The position numbers were made by a program, and so were the translations under genes. From assembly GCF_003258365.1 (NCBI RefSeq), contig NZ_QHKM01000004.1, positions 581,987-645,986 on the forward strand: a DNA stretch of 64,000 bases. The letters are read 5' to 3'. Numbering within the stretch: the first letter of the stretch is position 1; every line of letters starts with the position of its first letter. This document shows, in pieces, positions 26,620 to 34,400 of the stretch. This DNA comes from Hymenobacter edaphi. GTDB lineage: Bacteria > Bacteroidota > Bacteroidia > Cytophagales > Hymenobacteraceae. Below the pieces are notes generated by a model. That model worked only from the letters and a program-made list of their open reading frames with translations. It ran no database searches and had not been told where the DNA came from.

Positions 26620-27384
26620 TTACGAGTTCTGCCGCGGGGAAGGGCCCTGCGCCCGGCTGATTTTCGACAGCCGCTTGGCCGGCGGCGGGCTGGGAAGCGG
26701 GGCCGGCGGCTCGGCGGCGGGCGGCTGCACGGCCCGCGCCAGCGGCACGGCCAGCAGCGCCCCCAGCACGGGCGCGGTCAGGTACACCCACAGGTGCTGC
26801 AGCTGCCCGTTTACCAGGGCCGGGGCCAGGGAGCGGGCCGGGTTCATCGACGCGCCGCAGATCGGGCCGGCCACCAGGGCTTCCAGCGCCACCAGGGCGC
26901 CCACCACCAGGCCGGCGGTGATGCCCTTTTCCTGGGCCCCGGTGGAGACGCGCAGCACCACCAGCATCAGCAGCAGCGTCAGCACCACTTCCAGCACGAA
27001 GGCCTGCCCGGCCGTGCCCGCCGGCAGCGTGGCGCCCAGGGTGCGGGCCCCGGGAAACAGCAGCCGCAGCAGGCCGCTGCCCGCCACGGCCCCCAGCACC
27101 TGGGCCAGCGCGTAGCCCGGCACCCGCCGCCAGGCAAAGCGCCCGGCCGCCGCAAAGGCCAGCGTCACGGCCGGGTTCAGGTGCGCGCCCGATACGTCGC
27201 CGAAGGTGTAAATCAGCACGACGACCACCAGGCCGAAGGCTGCGGCCACGCCCCCGTGCCCGATGACGCCCCCGGCCAGCTCGTCGACGACGGCCGCGCC
27301 GGTGCCCAGAAACACCAGGAAGGCCGTACCCAGCAGCTCGGCCAGCAGCGCCGCCCGCGGGGTGGGCTCAGAGGTAGCGCCCAT
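26620..27384 (-). CDS. NIP-like aquaporin in an arsenic cluster (AqpN-type)
   Basis: A 254-residue MIP channel. Both selectivity motifs are present: SGAHLNPAVT with NPA at 70-72 and GASMNPARSL with NPA at 181-183. The half-repeat EVVLTLLLMLVVL, then GLVVGALVALEALVAGPICGASMNPARSLAPAL, is the pattern of bacterial channels related to plant nodulin-26-like (NIP) aquaporins. Bacterial members occur in arsenic operons, and related AqpS replaces an arsenite pump in Sinorhizobium. The C-terminus is extended by a Pro-rich tail. Its start overlaps the acetyltransferase gene by 17 bp, indicating translational coupling. Expected role: passive exit of undissociated As(OH)3. Confidence 0.85.
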   Translation of the reverse strand: MGATSEPTPRAALLAELLGTAFLVFLGTGAAVVDELAGGVIGHGGVAAAFGLVVVVLIYTFGDVSGAHLNPAVTLAFAAAGRFAWRRVPGYALAQVLGAVAGSGLLRLLFPGARTLGATLPAGTAGQAFVLEVVLTLLLMLVVLRVSTGAQEKGITAGLVVGALVALEALVAGPICGASMNPARSLAPALVNGQLQHLWVYLTAPVLGALLAVPLARAVQPPAAEPPAPLPSPPPAKRLSKISRAQGPSPRQNS

Positions 27385-27904
27385 CCGTCGCAGGGGCCAG
27401 GGGTTCGGCATCGGTGCCCACCACGGCGCTGCGGCGCTCCAGCAGCAGGGTGTCGCGCCAGCGGCCGCCCATCCGGCCGATTCGCTCGCGGCGGCCCACC
27501 AGCCGGAAGCCGGCGGCCTCGTGCAGGCGCACGCTCGGCTCGTTTTCCGGGAAGATGCCCGCCTGCAGCGTCCACATGCCGTGCGTTTCCGATGCCGCAA
27601 TCAGCGCCAGCAGCAGCGCGCGGCCCAGGCCCCGGCCGCGCGCCTCGGCGGCCACGTACACGCTCACCTCGGCCACGCCCCCGTACACGCAGCGCCCCGA
27701 CACCGGCGACAGCGCCGCCCAGCCCAGCGCCCGGCCGGTGGCCTCGTCGAGGGCCACGAGGCGGCTGTGGGGCAGGTGGCCGCGGTGCCGCTCGTCCCAG
27801 GAGGGCGCTTCGGTGGTGAAGGTGGCGTTGCCGGTGGCAATGCCGGCTTCGTAAATGGCCCGGACGTCGGGCCAGTGCGCCTCGGTAAGCGGCGAAATAG
27901 TCAT
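27368..27904 (-). CDS. GNAT acetyltransferase, ArsN/phosphinothricin type
   Basis: The 178-residue protein starts MTISPLTEAHWPDVRAIYEAG. It has the acetyl-CoA motif A VAAEARGRGLGRALL (84-98), preceded by AEVSVYV. The substrate-side motifs match the phosphinothricin acetyltransferase family: NATFTTEAPSW (26-36), NEPSVRLHEAAGFRLVG and GGRWRDTLLLER. ArsN enzymes of this family detoxify the arsenical antibiotic arsinothricin by N-acetylation. Placement in an arsR-arsI cluster supports the ArsN reading, but substrate specificity is inference. An alternative is a plain glufosinate- or methionine-sulfoximine-type acetyltransferase. Confidence 0.8.
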   Translation of the reverse strand: MTISPLTEAHWPDVRAIYEAGIATGNATFTTEAPSWDERHRGHLPHSRLVALDEATGRALGWAALSPVSGRCVYGGVAEVSVYVAAEARGRGLGRALLLALIAASETHGMWTLQAGIFPENEPSVRLHEAAGFRLVGRRERIGRMGGRWRDTLLLERRSAVVGTDAEPLAPATDGRYL

Positions 27905-28020
27905 CGGCGGTGAAATGACAGCTGGTGAAACGGGGAGCTGGTGCTCGGAAGGCCAAAAGTGCGCATTTCGCGCAAGTAGCACGGCCCTTCCCGTTTCACC
28001 GGCTCCGTTTCATCCATGTT
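27903..28020. repeat. Inverted GGTGAAAC-type array (element H)
   Basis: The left arm has GGTGAAAT, GACAGCT, GGTGAAAC, GGGGAGCT. The right arm, read on the minus strand, has GGATGAAAC, GGAGCC, GGTGAAAC, GGGAAG. The arms pair imperfectly over about 35 bp with a 40-bp centre. The element fills the gap between the metallophosphoesterase stop and the acetyltransferase start. Confidence 0.55.
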
Positions 28021-28792
28021 AGTACGCCCGGCGGAGCATGTCGGCGTACGCGTCGGGCAGGGGCGAGGCTTCCACGGCCCGCGCCGCCCGCTCCACGTCG
28101 TAGGGCACGCGCACCAGCTCGGAGCGCAGGCCGGTCGGCTCCGCCAGGGAAGTTTGCTCGTCGAGGTGCAGCAGCAGGTAGGCGGCGCGCGGGTCGCCGT
28201 CCTTGGGCTTGCCCACCGAGCCGATGTTGAGGGCGTGGCGGTAGTGCGGCGGGGCGTCCGGGGCGGCGGGCAGCACGCGGTGAAAGGGCTTGTGGGTGTG
28301 GCCGAAGAGCAGCACATCGGCGCCGGCATCCTGCAGCACGCGCCGGAAGCTGGCCTCGGGCCGGTCCTCAAACAGGTACTCGTTGATTTTGCGCGGCGAG
28401 CCGTGCACCAGCAGCAGATTGAGCGGGCACGGCTCGTCCTGAAACTCCAGCCGCAGGTGCCGGGGCAGCAGGCGCAGGTAGCGCCGCTCCTCGGCGCCCA
28501 CCACGGCGTTGGTGTAGGCAATGCTTTGCGCCCCGAGGGCCCGGTCGGCGTCGGTTTTGTAGGCGCAGCCGCATTCGGCGCTGTTCAGCCCGATGCCTTG
28601 GTCGTAGTTGCCGGCAATGGTGGGAATGCCGCGGCGGCGCACTTCGCCAATGACTTCGTTGGGCCAGGGCGCGTAGCCCACCAGGTCGCCCAGGCAGAAG
28701 GTCATGTCGGGGCGGCGTTGGTCGAGGTCGGCCAGCACGGCTTCCAGGGCCGGCAGGTTGCCGTGCACGTCGGAGAAAAAGGCGAGGGTCAT
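28019..28792 (-). CDS. Calcineurin-like metallophosphoesterase in the ars cluster
   Basis: A cytoplasmic 257-residue protein of the YfcE/MJ0936 class. Metal-site motifs in order: SDVHGN (7-12), GDLVG (35-39), GNYDQ (61-65), LLVHGSP (127-133) and GHTHKPF (165-171). These form the canonical dinuclear metal site. It sits between arsI (84 bp upstream) and the acetyltransferase. The substrate is unknown. Its place in an arsenic cluster suggests a phosphoester or phosphonate-like arsenical intermediate, or a regulator, but nothing in the sequence decides this. Confidence 0.85.
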   Translation of the reverse strand: MTLAFFSDVHGNLPALEAVLADLDQRRPDMTFCLGDLVGYAPWPNEVIGEVRRRGIPTIAGNYDQGIGLNSAECGCAYKTDADRALGAQSIAYTNAVVGAEERRYLRLLPRHLRLEFQDEPCPLNLLLVHGSPRKINEYLFEDRPEASFRRVLQDAGADVLLFGHTHKPFHRVLPAAPDAPPHYRHALNIGSVGKPKDGDPRAAYLLLHLDEQTSLAEPTGLRSELVRVPYDVERAARAVEASPLPDAYADMLRRAY

Positions 28793-28876
28793 AGCAGCGG
28801 TTTGCAGGAGGCTTGGCGGCAGAACGCCCCGCTGGGCAGGTGCGCGGCGGGGCGTTCCGAAAGACAGCAGGACAGG

Positions 28877-29449
28877 TTAGCAGCAGCCGCTGCCCGGGGC
28901 GCAGCAGGCTTCGGTGGCAGCCGGCGCGGCAGCCGTATCGAGCAGCGTGAAGGCCATGGGGGCGGTGGTCAGCACCTCGGCGGGCACGGCCTGGGCGGCC
29001 GGCGCAATGCAGCACTGGGCACTGGCGTCGGCCTGGTAGTCGTCGGCGTAGCGCGGGTCGTTGAACTCGGCGTCCTCGTGGAAGTAGTACACCTCCCACT
29101 CCGTACCGTCCGGGTCGTTCACCCAGAACTTGTCCTGCTTGGCGTAGCAGCAGGCCGTGCCCATTTCCTCGCGCTGCACCAGCCCGGCGGCTTTGGCCAC
29201 CGCCAGCCGCTGCTGCAGCTGCGCCACGGTTTCGACCTGGAAGCCCAGGTGGCCGAAGTTGCTGGCCACCCGCGCCGGGTTCTGCACAAAGGAAATGATC
29301 AGCGAGGGCGCGTCGAGCACGTACTTGGCGTAGCCGGGCTTGATTTTGGTGGCCGGCTGCCCGAAAAAGGCATCGTAGAAGCCGATGGTAGCGGCCAGGT
29401 CGGCCACGTACAGGCTAACGTGCATGCGGGGAAAGAGGGTGGTTGTCAT
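28877..29449 (-). CDS. arsI: ArsI/CadI-type C-As lyase with Cys-rich tail
   Basis: A 190-residue glyoxalase-fold protein. Metal ligands His10 (RMHVSLYV), His67 (NFGHLGFQV) and Glu119 (EWEVYYF) and the vicinal pair Cys100-Cys101 (GTACCYAKQDKFWVNDPDG) match the known ArsI ligands (His5, His62, Glu115, Cys96-Cys97) with 4-5 residue offset. ArsI cleaves the C-As bond of methylarsenite and of organoarsenical herbicides, releasing inorganic As(III). The last 50 residues are an added tail with QCCIAP and ACCAPGSGCC. It follows arsR on the same strand with a 74-bp gap. The earlier in-frame start would add 60 unlikely residues. Confidence 0.92.
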   Translation of the reverse strand: MTTTLFPRMHVSLYVADLAATIGFYDAFFGQPATKIKPGYAKYVLDAPSLIISFVQNPARVASNFGHLGFQVETVAQLQQRLAVAKAAGLVQREEMGTACCYAKQDKFWVNDPDGTEWEVYYFHEDAEFNDPRYADDYQADASAQCCIAPAAQAVPAEVLTTAPMAFTLLDTAAAPAATEACCAPGSGCC

Positions 29450-29523
29450 AGCGCAGAAAGGGTTGGAAAAAGTGAGAACAGAAAAGCGTCGGAGAGAAGC
29501 GTCGGAGGAAAAGCGGGGCCGGG

Positions 29524-29865
29524 TCAGCAGGCGCAGCCCGCGGGCCCGTCGCAGCAGGTGGCCTGCTCGAAGAAGCCGGCAAACTGCCGCTGCACCCGCG
29601 CCAGCAGCTCGGTGTCGAGGCAGTAGCACACGGTCAGCCCGTCGATGTCGCCGCGGATGAGGCCGGCCGCCTTCAGCTCCTGCAGGTGCTGCGACACGGT
29701 GGTGCGCGAGAGGGGCAGCTCGGCCGCGATGTCGCCCGAAATGCAGGTTTTGCGGGCCGCCAGCAGCTCGATGATGGCCACGCGGGCCGGGTGGCTCAGG
29801 GCCTTGGCCACCCGCGCCAGCTGCTGCTGGGCTTCGGTAAACTCGGTGAGCTTGGCGTAGGTCAT
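29524..29865 (-). CDS. arsR: ArsR-family metalloregulatory repressor
   Basis: The 113-residue protein is a winged helix-turn-helix repressor: ALSHPARVAIIELL, then LPLSRTTVSQHLQELKAAGLI as recognition helix. It lacks the ELCVCDLC arsenic site of classical ArsR. Cys candidates are Cys41 (KTCISG), Cys80/Cys82 and a C-terminal CCDGPAGC (104, 105, 111) plus Cys113. The CC-x5-C spacing equals the Cys95-Cys96-Cys102 site recalled for Acidithiobacillus ArsR, so As(III) sensing there is likely. A perfect palindrome lies 15 bp upstream of the ATG, which fits autorepression. It is the first gene of the cluster. Confidence 0.92.
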   Translation of the reverse strand: MTYAKLTEFTEAQQQLARVAKALSHPARVAIIELLAARKTCISGDIAAELPLSRTTVSQHLQELKAAGLIRGDIDGLTVCYCLDTELLARVQRQFAGFFEQATCCDGPAGCAC

Positions 29866-29880
29866 GGGGTGGTTATGAAG

Positions 29881-29902
29881 TATGACGTAAACATACGTCA
29901 TA
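29881..29902 (-). promoter_or_regulatory. ArsR operator overlapping the -7 box
   Basis: TATGACGT-AAACAT-ACGTCATA is a perfect 8-bp inverted repeat. Read on the minus strand its centre is TATGTTTA, a Bacteroidota -7 box (29888-29895). A TTTC lies 19 bp further upstream at the -33 position. Start of transcription would be about 16 nt before the arsR ATG. Repressor binding would block the polymerase directly. Confidence 0.8.
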
Positions 29903-29918
29903 GTCGGTTAAAAAGAAA

Positions 29919-29965
29919 CCGCCGGGCCGCCATTTTTTCGGAGAAGAAAAACGGCAGCCCGGCGG
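29919..29965 (-). terminator. Terminator after the first small hydrophilic gene
   Basis: CCGCCGGGC and GCCCGGCGG with additional inner pairing (GCC/GGC, T-run/A-run) form a long hairpin followed on the minus strand by TTTCTTTTT. It separates the small gene from the ars promoter. Confidence 0.7.
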
Positions 29966-29984
29966 GACGTTGATTAACAGCTCG

Positions 29985-30248
29985 TTAGTGGGAACGGTTG
30001 GTCGGATCGAAACCGGCCGTGTCGTCGCTGAGCGTGGGCGGGCGCGGGGTAGCGGTTTCGTCGCTGCCGTCGGAGTAGAGGCGGTCGGCCGTGTTGCGGG
30101 CCATGATCTGGCCGTGGGTTTCGCGGTTGAGCATGGCCGTGCTGCCGCCTTCGGTGTTGTTGTTTTCCTGGGCCGCGTCGGGGCGGTCCGAGGCGTCGCG
30201 GCGCGGCTGCTCGTCGGCGGGCTGCGGCTGTTGGGATTTGGCTGCCAT
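29985..30248 (-). CDS. Small hydrophilic protein, paralog 1
   Basis: An 87-residue, very polar protein with no hydrophobic core: MAAKSQQPQPADEQPRRDAS, then STAMLNRETHGQIM, then a Thr/Asp-rich tail. It is probably intrinsically disordered. The motif S-x-M-L-[ND]-R-E-T-[HY]-G-Q-I is shared with the gene at 30386-30640, so the two are a tandem pair. No known function. Transcription ends at a terminator before arsR. The gap to paralog 2 is 137 bp and holds a GC hairpin. Confidence 0.6.
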   Translation of the reverse strand: MAAKSQQPQPADEQPRRDASDRPDAAQENNNTEGGSTAMLNRETHGQIMARNTADRLYSDGSDETATPRPPTLSDDTAGFDPTNRSH

Positions 30249-30343
30249 GGTTGTGGAAACTAGGTTGGGTATGGCTTACCTGTACGTAGTCCGCGTCCGG
30301 GCGGACGAGCCGGCGGCTCCAGAGTCCGCCGCGACGGGCAACC

Positions 30344-30368
30344 AAAAGCCCCGGCGCGGGGCCGGGGC
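30344..30368 (-). terminator. GC hairpin with T-run after paralog 2
   Basis: GCCCCGGC and GCCGGGGC form an 8-bp stem with a 5-base loop, followed on the minus strand by TTTT. Confidence 0.55.
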
Positions 30369-30385
30369 GAGTAGTTCGGTCGGGC

Positions 30386-30640
30386 TTAGTCGGCCCGCGC
30401 GTTGGGGTTTTCCTCGCCCGGCACGCGTTCCTCGTTGCCAAGGTGCTGCGAAGCGGGCTGGTTGAGGGCTGAAGTCAGGTCCGAGGTATCCGCATCAGGC
30501 GCGGGCTGGTCGAGAATCTGGCCGTAGGTTTCGCGGTCGAGCATGCTCTGCGAAGTGCCTTCGGAGTGGTCGGGGCTGGTAGCGGCGGCCGACTGCGGGC
30601 GTTGGGCGTCGGGGGCTTTTTCGGGAGTGTCCGGATGCAT
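30386..30640 (-). CDS. Small hydrophilic protein, paralog 2
   Basis: An 84-residue acidic protein, MHPDTPEKAPDAQRPQSA, with SQSMLDRETYGQIL in the middle. This aligns with STAMLNRETHGQIM in the neighbour at 29985-30248. The rest (PAPDADTSDLTSALNQP) is low complexity. It is probably disordered. It begins 18 bp after the stop of a third small gene, so at least two of the three are co-transcribed. Function unknown; a stress or osmoprotective role is only a guess. Confidence 0.6.
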   Translation of the reverse strand: MHPDTPEKAPDAQRPQSAAATSPDHSEGTSQSMLDRETYGQILDQPAPDADTSDLTSALNQPASQHLGNEERVPGEENPNARAD

Positions 30641-30658
30641 GGGAGGAAGATTGAGCGG

Positions 30659-30841
30659 TTAGTCGACGGGATACAGACTGTGGCAGGCCGGATCGAGCTG
30701 CTCCCAGTAGCGCACGCGCCGGGGAGCGGGGCGGGTGGCAACACCAGCAGCCGAGGCCGCCGCTGTAGGAACGGTGGGAGTGGGGCGCTGAGCCGACAAG
30801 GGCGTTTGCTCAGCGGGCGGGGAGGTAGGGTTTTGGTTCAT
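30659..30841 (-). CDS. Small Pro-rich hypothetical protein (60 aa)
   Basis: A 60-residue protein from ATG 30839-30841: MNQNPTSPPAEQTPLSAQ, then a Pro/Thr/Ala-rich stretch and a C-terminus RRVRYWEQLDPACHSLYPV with aromatic residues that could form a short docking helix. It lacks the M-L-x-R-E-T motif of its two downstream neighbours but is 18 bp from one of them. The coding status is moderately uncertain because of its length and composition. Confidence 0.45.
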   Translation of the reverse strand: MNQNPTSPPAEQTPLSAQRPTPTVPTAAASAAGVATRPAPRRVRYWEQLDPACHSLYPVD

Positions 30842-31008
30842 AGGTAGATACGGGAAAAACCGACGGCTGTGGGACGCCGCCGCGTCCCTTCTACGCAAAC
30901 GCCGCCCGAACGGACAGCCGCCCGCCCGCGTACAGGGGCCTGGTCGGCCGGGTTTGCCGCGCCGGCCCGGCCTTGTTGTTTTCCTTCTCTCTCCGAACCG
31001 TTGCGGCC

Positions 31009-31296
31009 ATGCACGTCGAGCACCAAACCGAAGACCAGACGTTTTACCTCACTTCCCACGGCTACGAAGGCGAGCTGGCCTACAGCCGCCCCGCCGAGGG
31101 CGTGGTCGACTTCCAGCACACCTACGTCGATGAGCACCTGCGCGGGCAGGGCGCCGGCGAGGCCCTGGCCAAAGCCGCCCTCGACTGGGCCCGGCAGGAA
31201 GAACTGCGGGTGCGCACCAGCTGCCCCTACATGGCCAAGTTCGTGCAGCAGCACGCCGAGTACCAGGAGCTGCTGGACCAAGCCGACGGGAAATAA
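31009..31296 (+). CDS. YjdJ-type GNAT N-acetyltransferase
   Basis: The ATG at 31009 gives 95 residues. The protein matches the short Gcn5-related family (PF14542, YjdJ): FYLTSHGYEGELAYSRPAEG, then VDFQHTYVDEHLRGQGAGEAL carrying the acetyl-CoA loop R-G-x-G-A-G, then SCPYMAKFVQQHAEYQEL, the C-terminal signature. It is cytoplasmic, with an unknown substrate. It is divergent from the small-protein cluster and convergent with the amylase gene; a terminator lies between. Confidence 0.85.
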   Translation: MHVEHQTEDQTFYLTSHGYEGELAYSRPAEGVVDFQHTYVDEHLRGQGAGEALAKAALDWARQEELRVRTSCPYMAKFVQQHAEYQELLDQADGK

Positions 31297-31404
31297 GCCG
31301 TTCGGCAGGCCGGTGGCGGTTTTTCGCCCAGCAGCCTTGGCCACGCCGCCCTGCCCCCAGGATAGCAGCCCGTAAAAGCCGATTTCCCCGACCTCTCTAA
31401 ACGC

Positions 31405-31437
31405 AACGGCCGCTCCCGGATTCGGAAGCGGCCGTTT
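31405..31437. terminator. Hairpin between convergent genes
   Basis: AACGGCCGCT and AGCGGCCGTT form the stem, extended by three more pairs past one mismatch around a GATT loop. T-runs are short on both sides. Confidence 0.6.
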
Positions 31438-31456
31438 GCTGCGGCGCGTCGGGCCG

Positions 31457-34400
31457 TTACTGCTTCACCACTTTCAGGTGCTGCGGCCGCCCGTCGAGGA
31501 GCACCGTCAGCACGTAGAGGCCGGGAGCGGCGCGGCGCAGCGCCGCGCTCAGCCGGGCCGAGGCCTCCGACGACGCGAGCGGCGGGGTGCTGAGCACCAC
31601 CCGGCCGGGCGCGGTGCGCAGCGTGAGCTGCAGCCGGGCGGTGGCCGGCAGTCCGTCGAGGCGCACGTCGCCGGTGGTGGGGTTGGGGTGGATGGCCAGC
31701 TCGGGGCCCGGGCCGGCGGCCACGTACTGCGGGGCGCTGTAGGTGGCCTTGCCGTCGAAGTCGGTCTGGCGCAGGCGGTAGTAGGCGGCGGCTGGCGCGG
31801 CCTCGTCGGCAAACGAGTAAGCTTGGCGCTGGGTGCTGGTGCCGCGCCCGGCCACCTGCCCGATGCGGCGGTACGCGCGTCCGTCACCGGATTTTTCCAC
31901 CTCGAAGCCGGCGTTGTCCTGCTCCTGCGCCGTGGTCCAGCGCAGCTGCACCGTGGCCGGACCGCGGCGCTGGGCCACGAAATCGAGCAGGGTGACGGGC
32001 AGCACCGCGCCGCCCGTGCCGATGCTGAACGGCGAGAAGCTGCTCACGTCGGTGGCCGTGACGGTGTAAGGCCCGCTGCCGCTCACGGCCGTGGTTGAGT
32101 ACGAGCCCCAGCTGCCGTTGCCGTTGTAGTGCAGCACGGCGGCGCGGCTGCGCTCAAAGCCGGCGTTTTCGTCCGGAGCATTCCACTGAAAGGTCAGCGC
32201 GGCCGTCAGCGCGGTGCTGGGGCTGATGTCCCAGGTCCGGTCGACGAAGGCGCTGGCCTGGGCGTGCGCGGCGCCGCTGGTACCGTTTTGCCGCACCCCG
32301 CCAAACACGCGCACCGGCACCGATGGGGCGGTATTGCCGGTGTTTTGCACCGTCAGCGGGGTGTAGCTGGCGCTGGTGCCCACTGGGTAGAGCAGCGTGG
32401 CGCCGGCCGGGGCCGGGCGCACCAGGGCGCCGCCGCTGGCCGCGTCGTTTTTGGTTACCACGTAGCGGCTGGCATCGGCCCCGCTGATGGTGGCGGTGCC
32501 GGCCAGCGTCAGGTTCTGGTCGCCGAGCAGCAGGTGGCCGGTGCGCAGCGTGAGGGTACCCGTCACGCTCGCCGGGGCCAGCAGCTGCACATCGGCGGCG
32601 TTGTCGATGGTCAGGTTGGCGAAGCTCAGGGCGCCGCCCAGCGTCTGGAGGCTGGAGCCGGCCAGCGCCACGGTGCCGCTGCCGGCGACGGTGCCGTGGT
32701 TGGTTAGGTTGCCGGTGAGGCGCAGGGTGCTGCCGGCCGCCAGGGTGAGGGTAGCGCCGCTTTCCACGGTGAGGCTGCGGGCCTGCAGGGTGCCGCTGCC
32801 GAGGGTGGGCATGTAGCTGCTGCCGGCCGGAATGAGCACGTCGGTGCCGGCTTCCGGCTGCCGGCCGCCTTCCCAGTTGCGGCAGCTGCCGGCGTCCGCG
32901 CTGTTGTCGTTGCCGGTCCAGATAGCCACCGTGTTGGCGGCCGGCGCCCCGATGGCCCCGAGCGTGGGCGGAGCCGTGTAAGTGGCCTTCACGTAGCAGC
33001 GCTGGCCGGCGTAGGTGCTGCTGGTGTTGCGCAGCTTAAGCACCAGCCAGTCGGTGGCAGTGGGCGTGTAGGTGCCGGTGAGGGTGCCGGCGCCGGTGGC
33101 GGCCTGCAGGCGGTTGCCCTGCCGGTCGTAGAGGCCGAAGGTCAGGTCGCGGCCGGTGCCGCCGTGCTCCGGGTACAGCTCGTAGCGCACGGGCTGGCCG
33201 CTCTGCACGTAGATTTTGCCCACCACGCGCTGGTTGGTGGAGTTATCGGGCAGGCGGCCGCCTTGGCCCAGGCTCTGGCAGTTCTGGTCGCCCAGGTCGT
33301 CGGCCAGCTCCCACTCCTGGATGGTGGCGGCGGCGCGGGCGGGCAGCACGTTGCTGCTGCCCTGGCCCTCGGGCGCCCACACCGAGTAGCCGCGGCGGCC
33401 GCCCAGGGCCGAGCCGTTGCAGGGCGGGGTGTTGATGCGCACGCGCTGGTCCTGGGGCACCACGTACACGTAGCTGCCGTTGGCGCCGGAGTAGTCGATC
33501 AGCCGGGTGTTGGGCGCGAAGTCCGAGTCGACGTAGGTTTCCTGCCAAGTGTCGTAGCTGTCGTTGATGCCGATAAGGGCCTTGGCGCCGCGCTCGATAA
33601 CGAGGTGGTCGGCCTGCCGGGCGCGCACCTTGTAAGCCCCGTCCTTGAAGTGCAGGTTCTGGTGGCACCAGATCAGGTTCACCAGGTCGTCGCGCAGGGG
33701 CAGGTCGGCGGCTGAGGTGGGCAGGTGCGAAAACCTTTTGCCGGTGCCGCCCACGTTGAACAGGTCCTCGAAAAACACCTGCGGGTTGCCGTCGACGGCA
33801 AAGGCGGCGGCGTAGGCGGCCGAGAGGCGCGGGTCGAACGGGTCGATGTGCGGGGCCAGCTCCGAGCCGGTGTTCCAGCCGGTGTAGTTGCCGTCGGCGT
33901 CGAGCCGGGGCCGGAAGGTGTCGTGGTTGTTGACGAAGGGCACCGTGCGGTGCACGTACACGGCGCTGCTGCCCGAGCCGTACTGCGCCACCCGCCGGCC
34001 CTGCTGGTAGTCGGGCAGGCTGCCAATGTTGAAGCCCCCGTTGCCGCTCACCATGCCGTAGAGCCCGTCGCGCAGGCCGAAATCGAAGGTGCCCATCAGG
34101 AACTCCGAGCCGCCGTTCTGGCCCGTCACGTTGCCCACGTAGGCGTCCAGGTCGCCGCCCCCGCCCACGTACTCGCCCACGTTGAACATGGCCTCGCCGC
34201 CGTTGGCCCAGCCGGCCAGGTACTTCAGGTTGTAGCTCCAGTCCTGCTGGGCGGCGTAGCTGAAGTGCTTCACCGCGTCCCAGCGGAAGCCGTCGACGCC
34301 GGTTTGTTTCTTGAGCCACACCAGCCAGCTGCGGGCCTGGTCGCGCGAGTAGCCGGCGCCCTGCGGCGGGTTGTAGCTGCTGTTGGTGCTCGGGCCGTAG

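Noticed and set aside
29985..30841. Toxin-antitoxin module in the three small genes
   Set aside because: None has a DNA-binding or toxin-like fold; all look disordered, and two are paralogs of each other.
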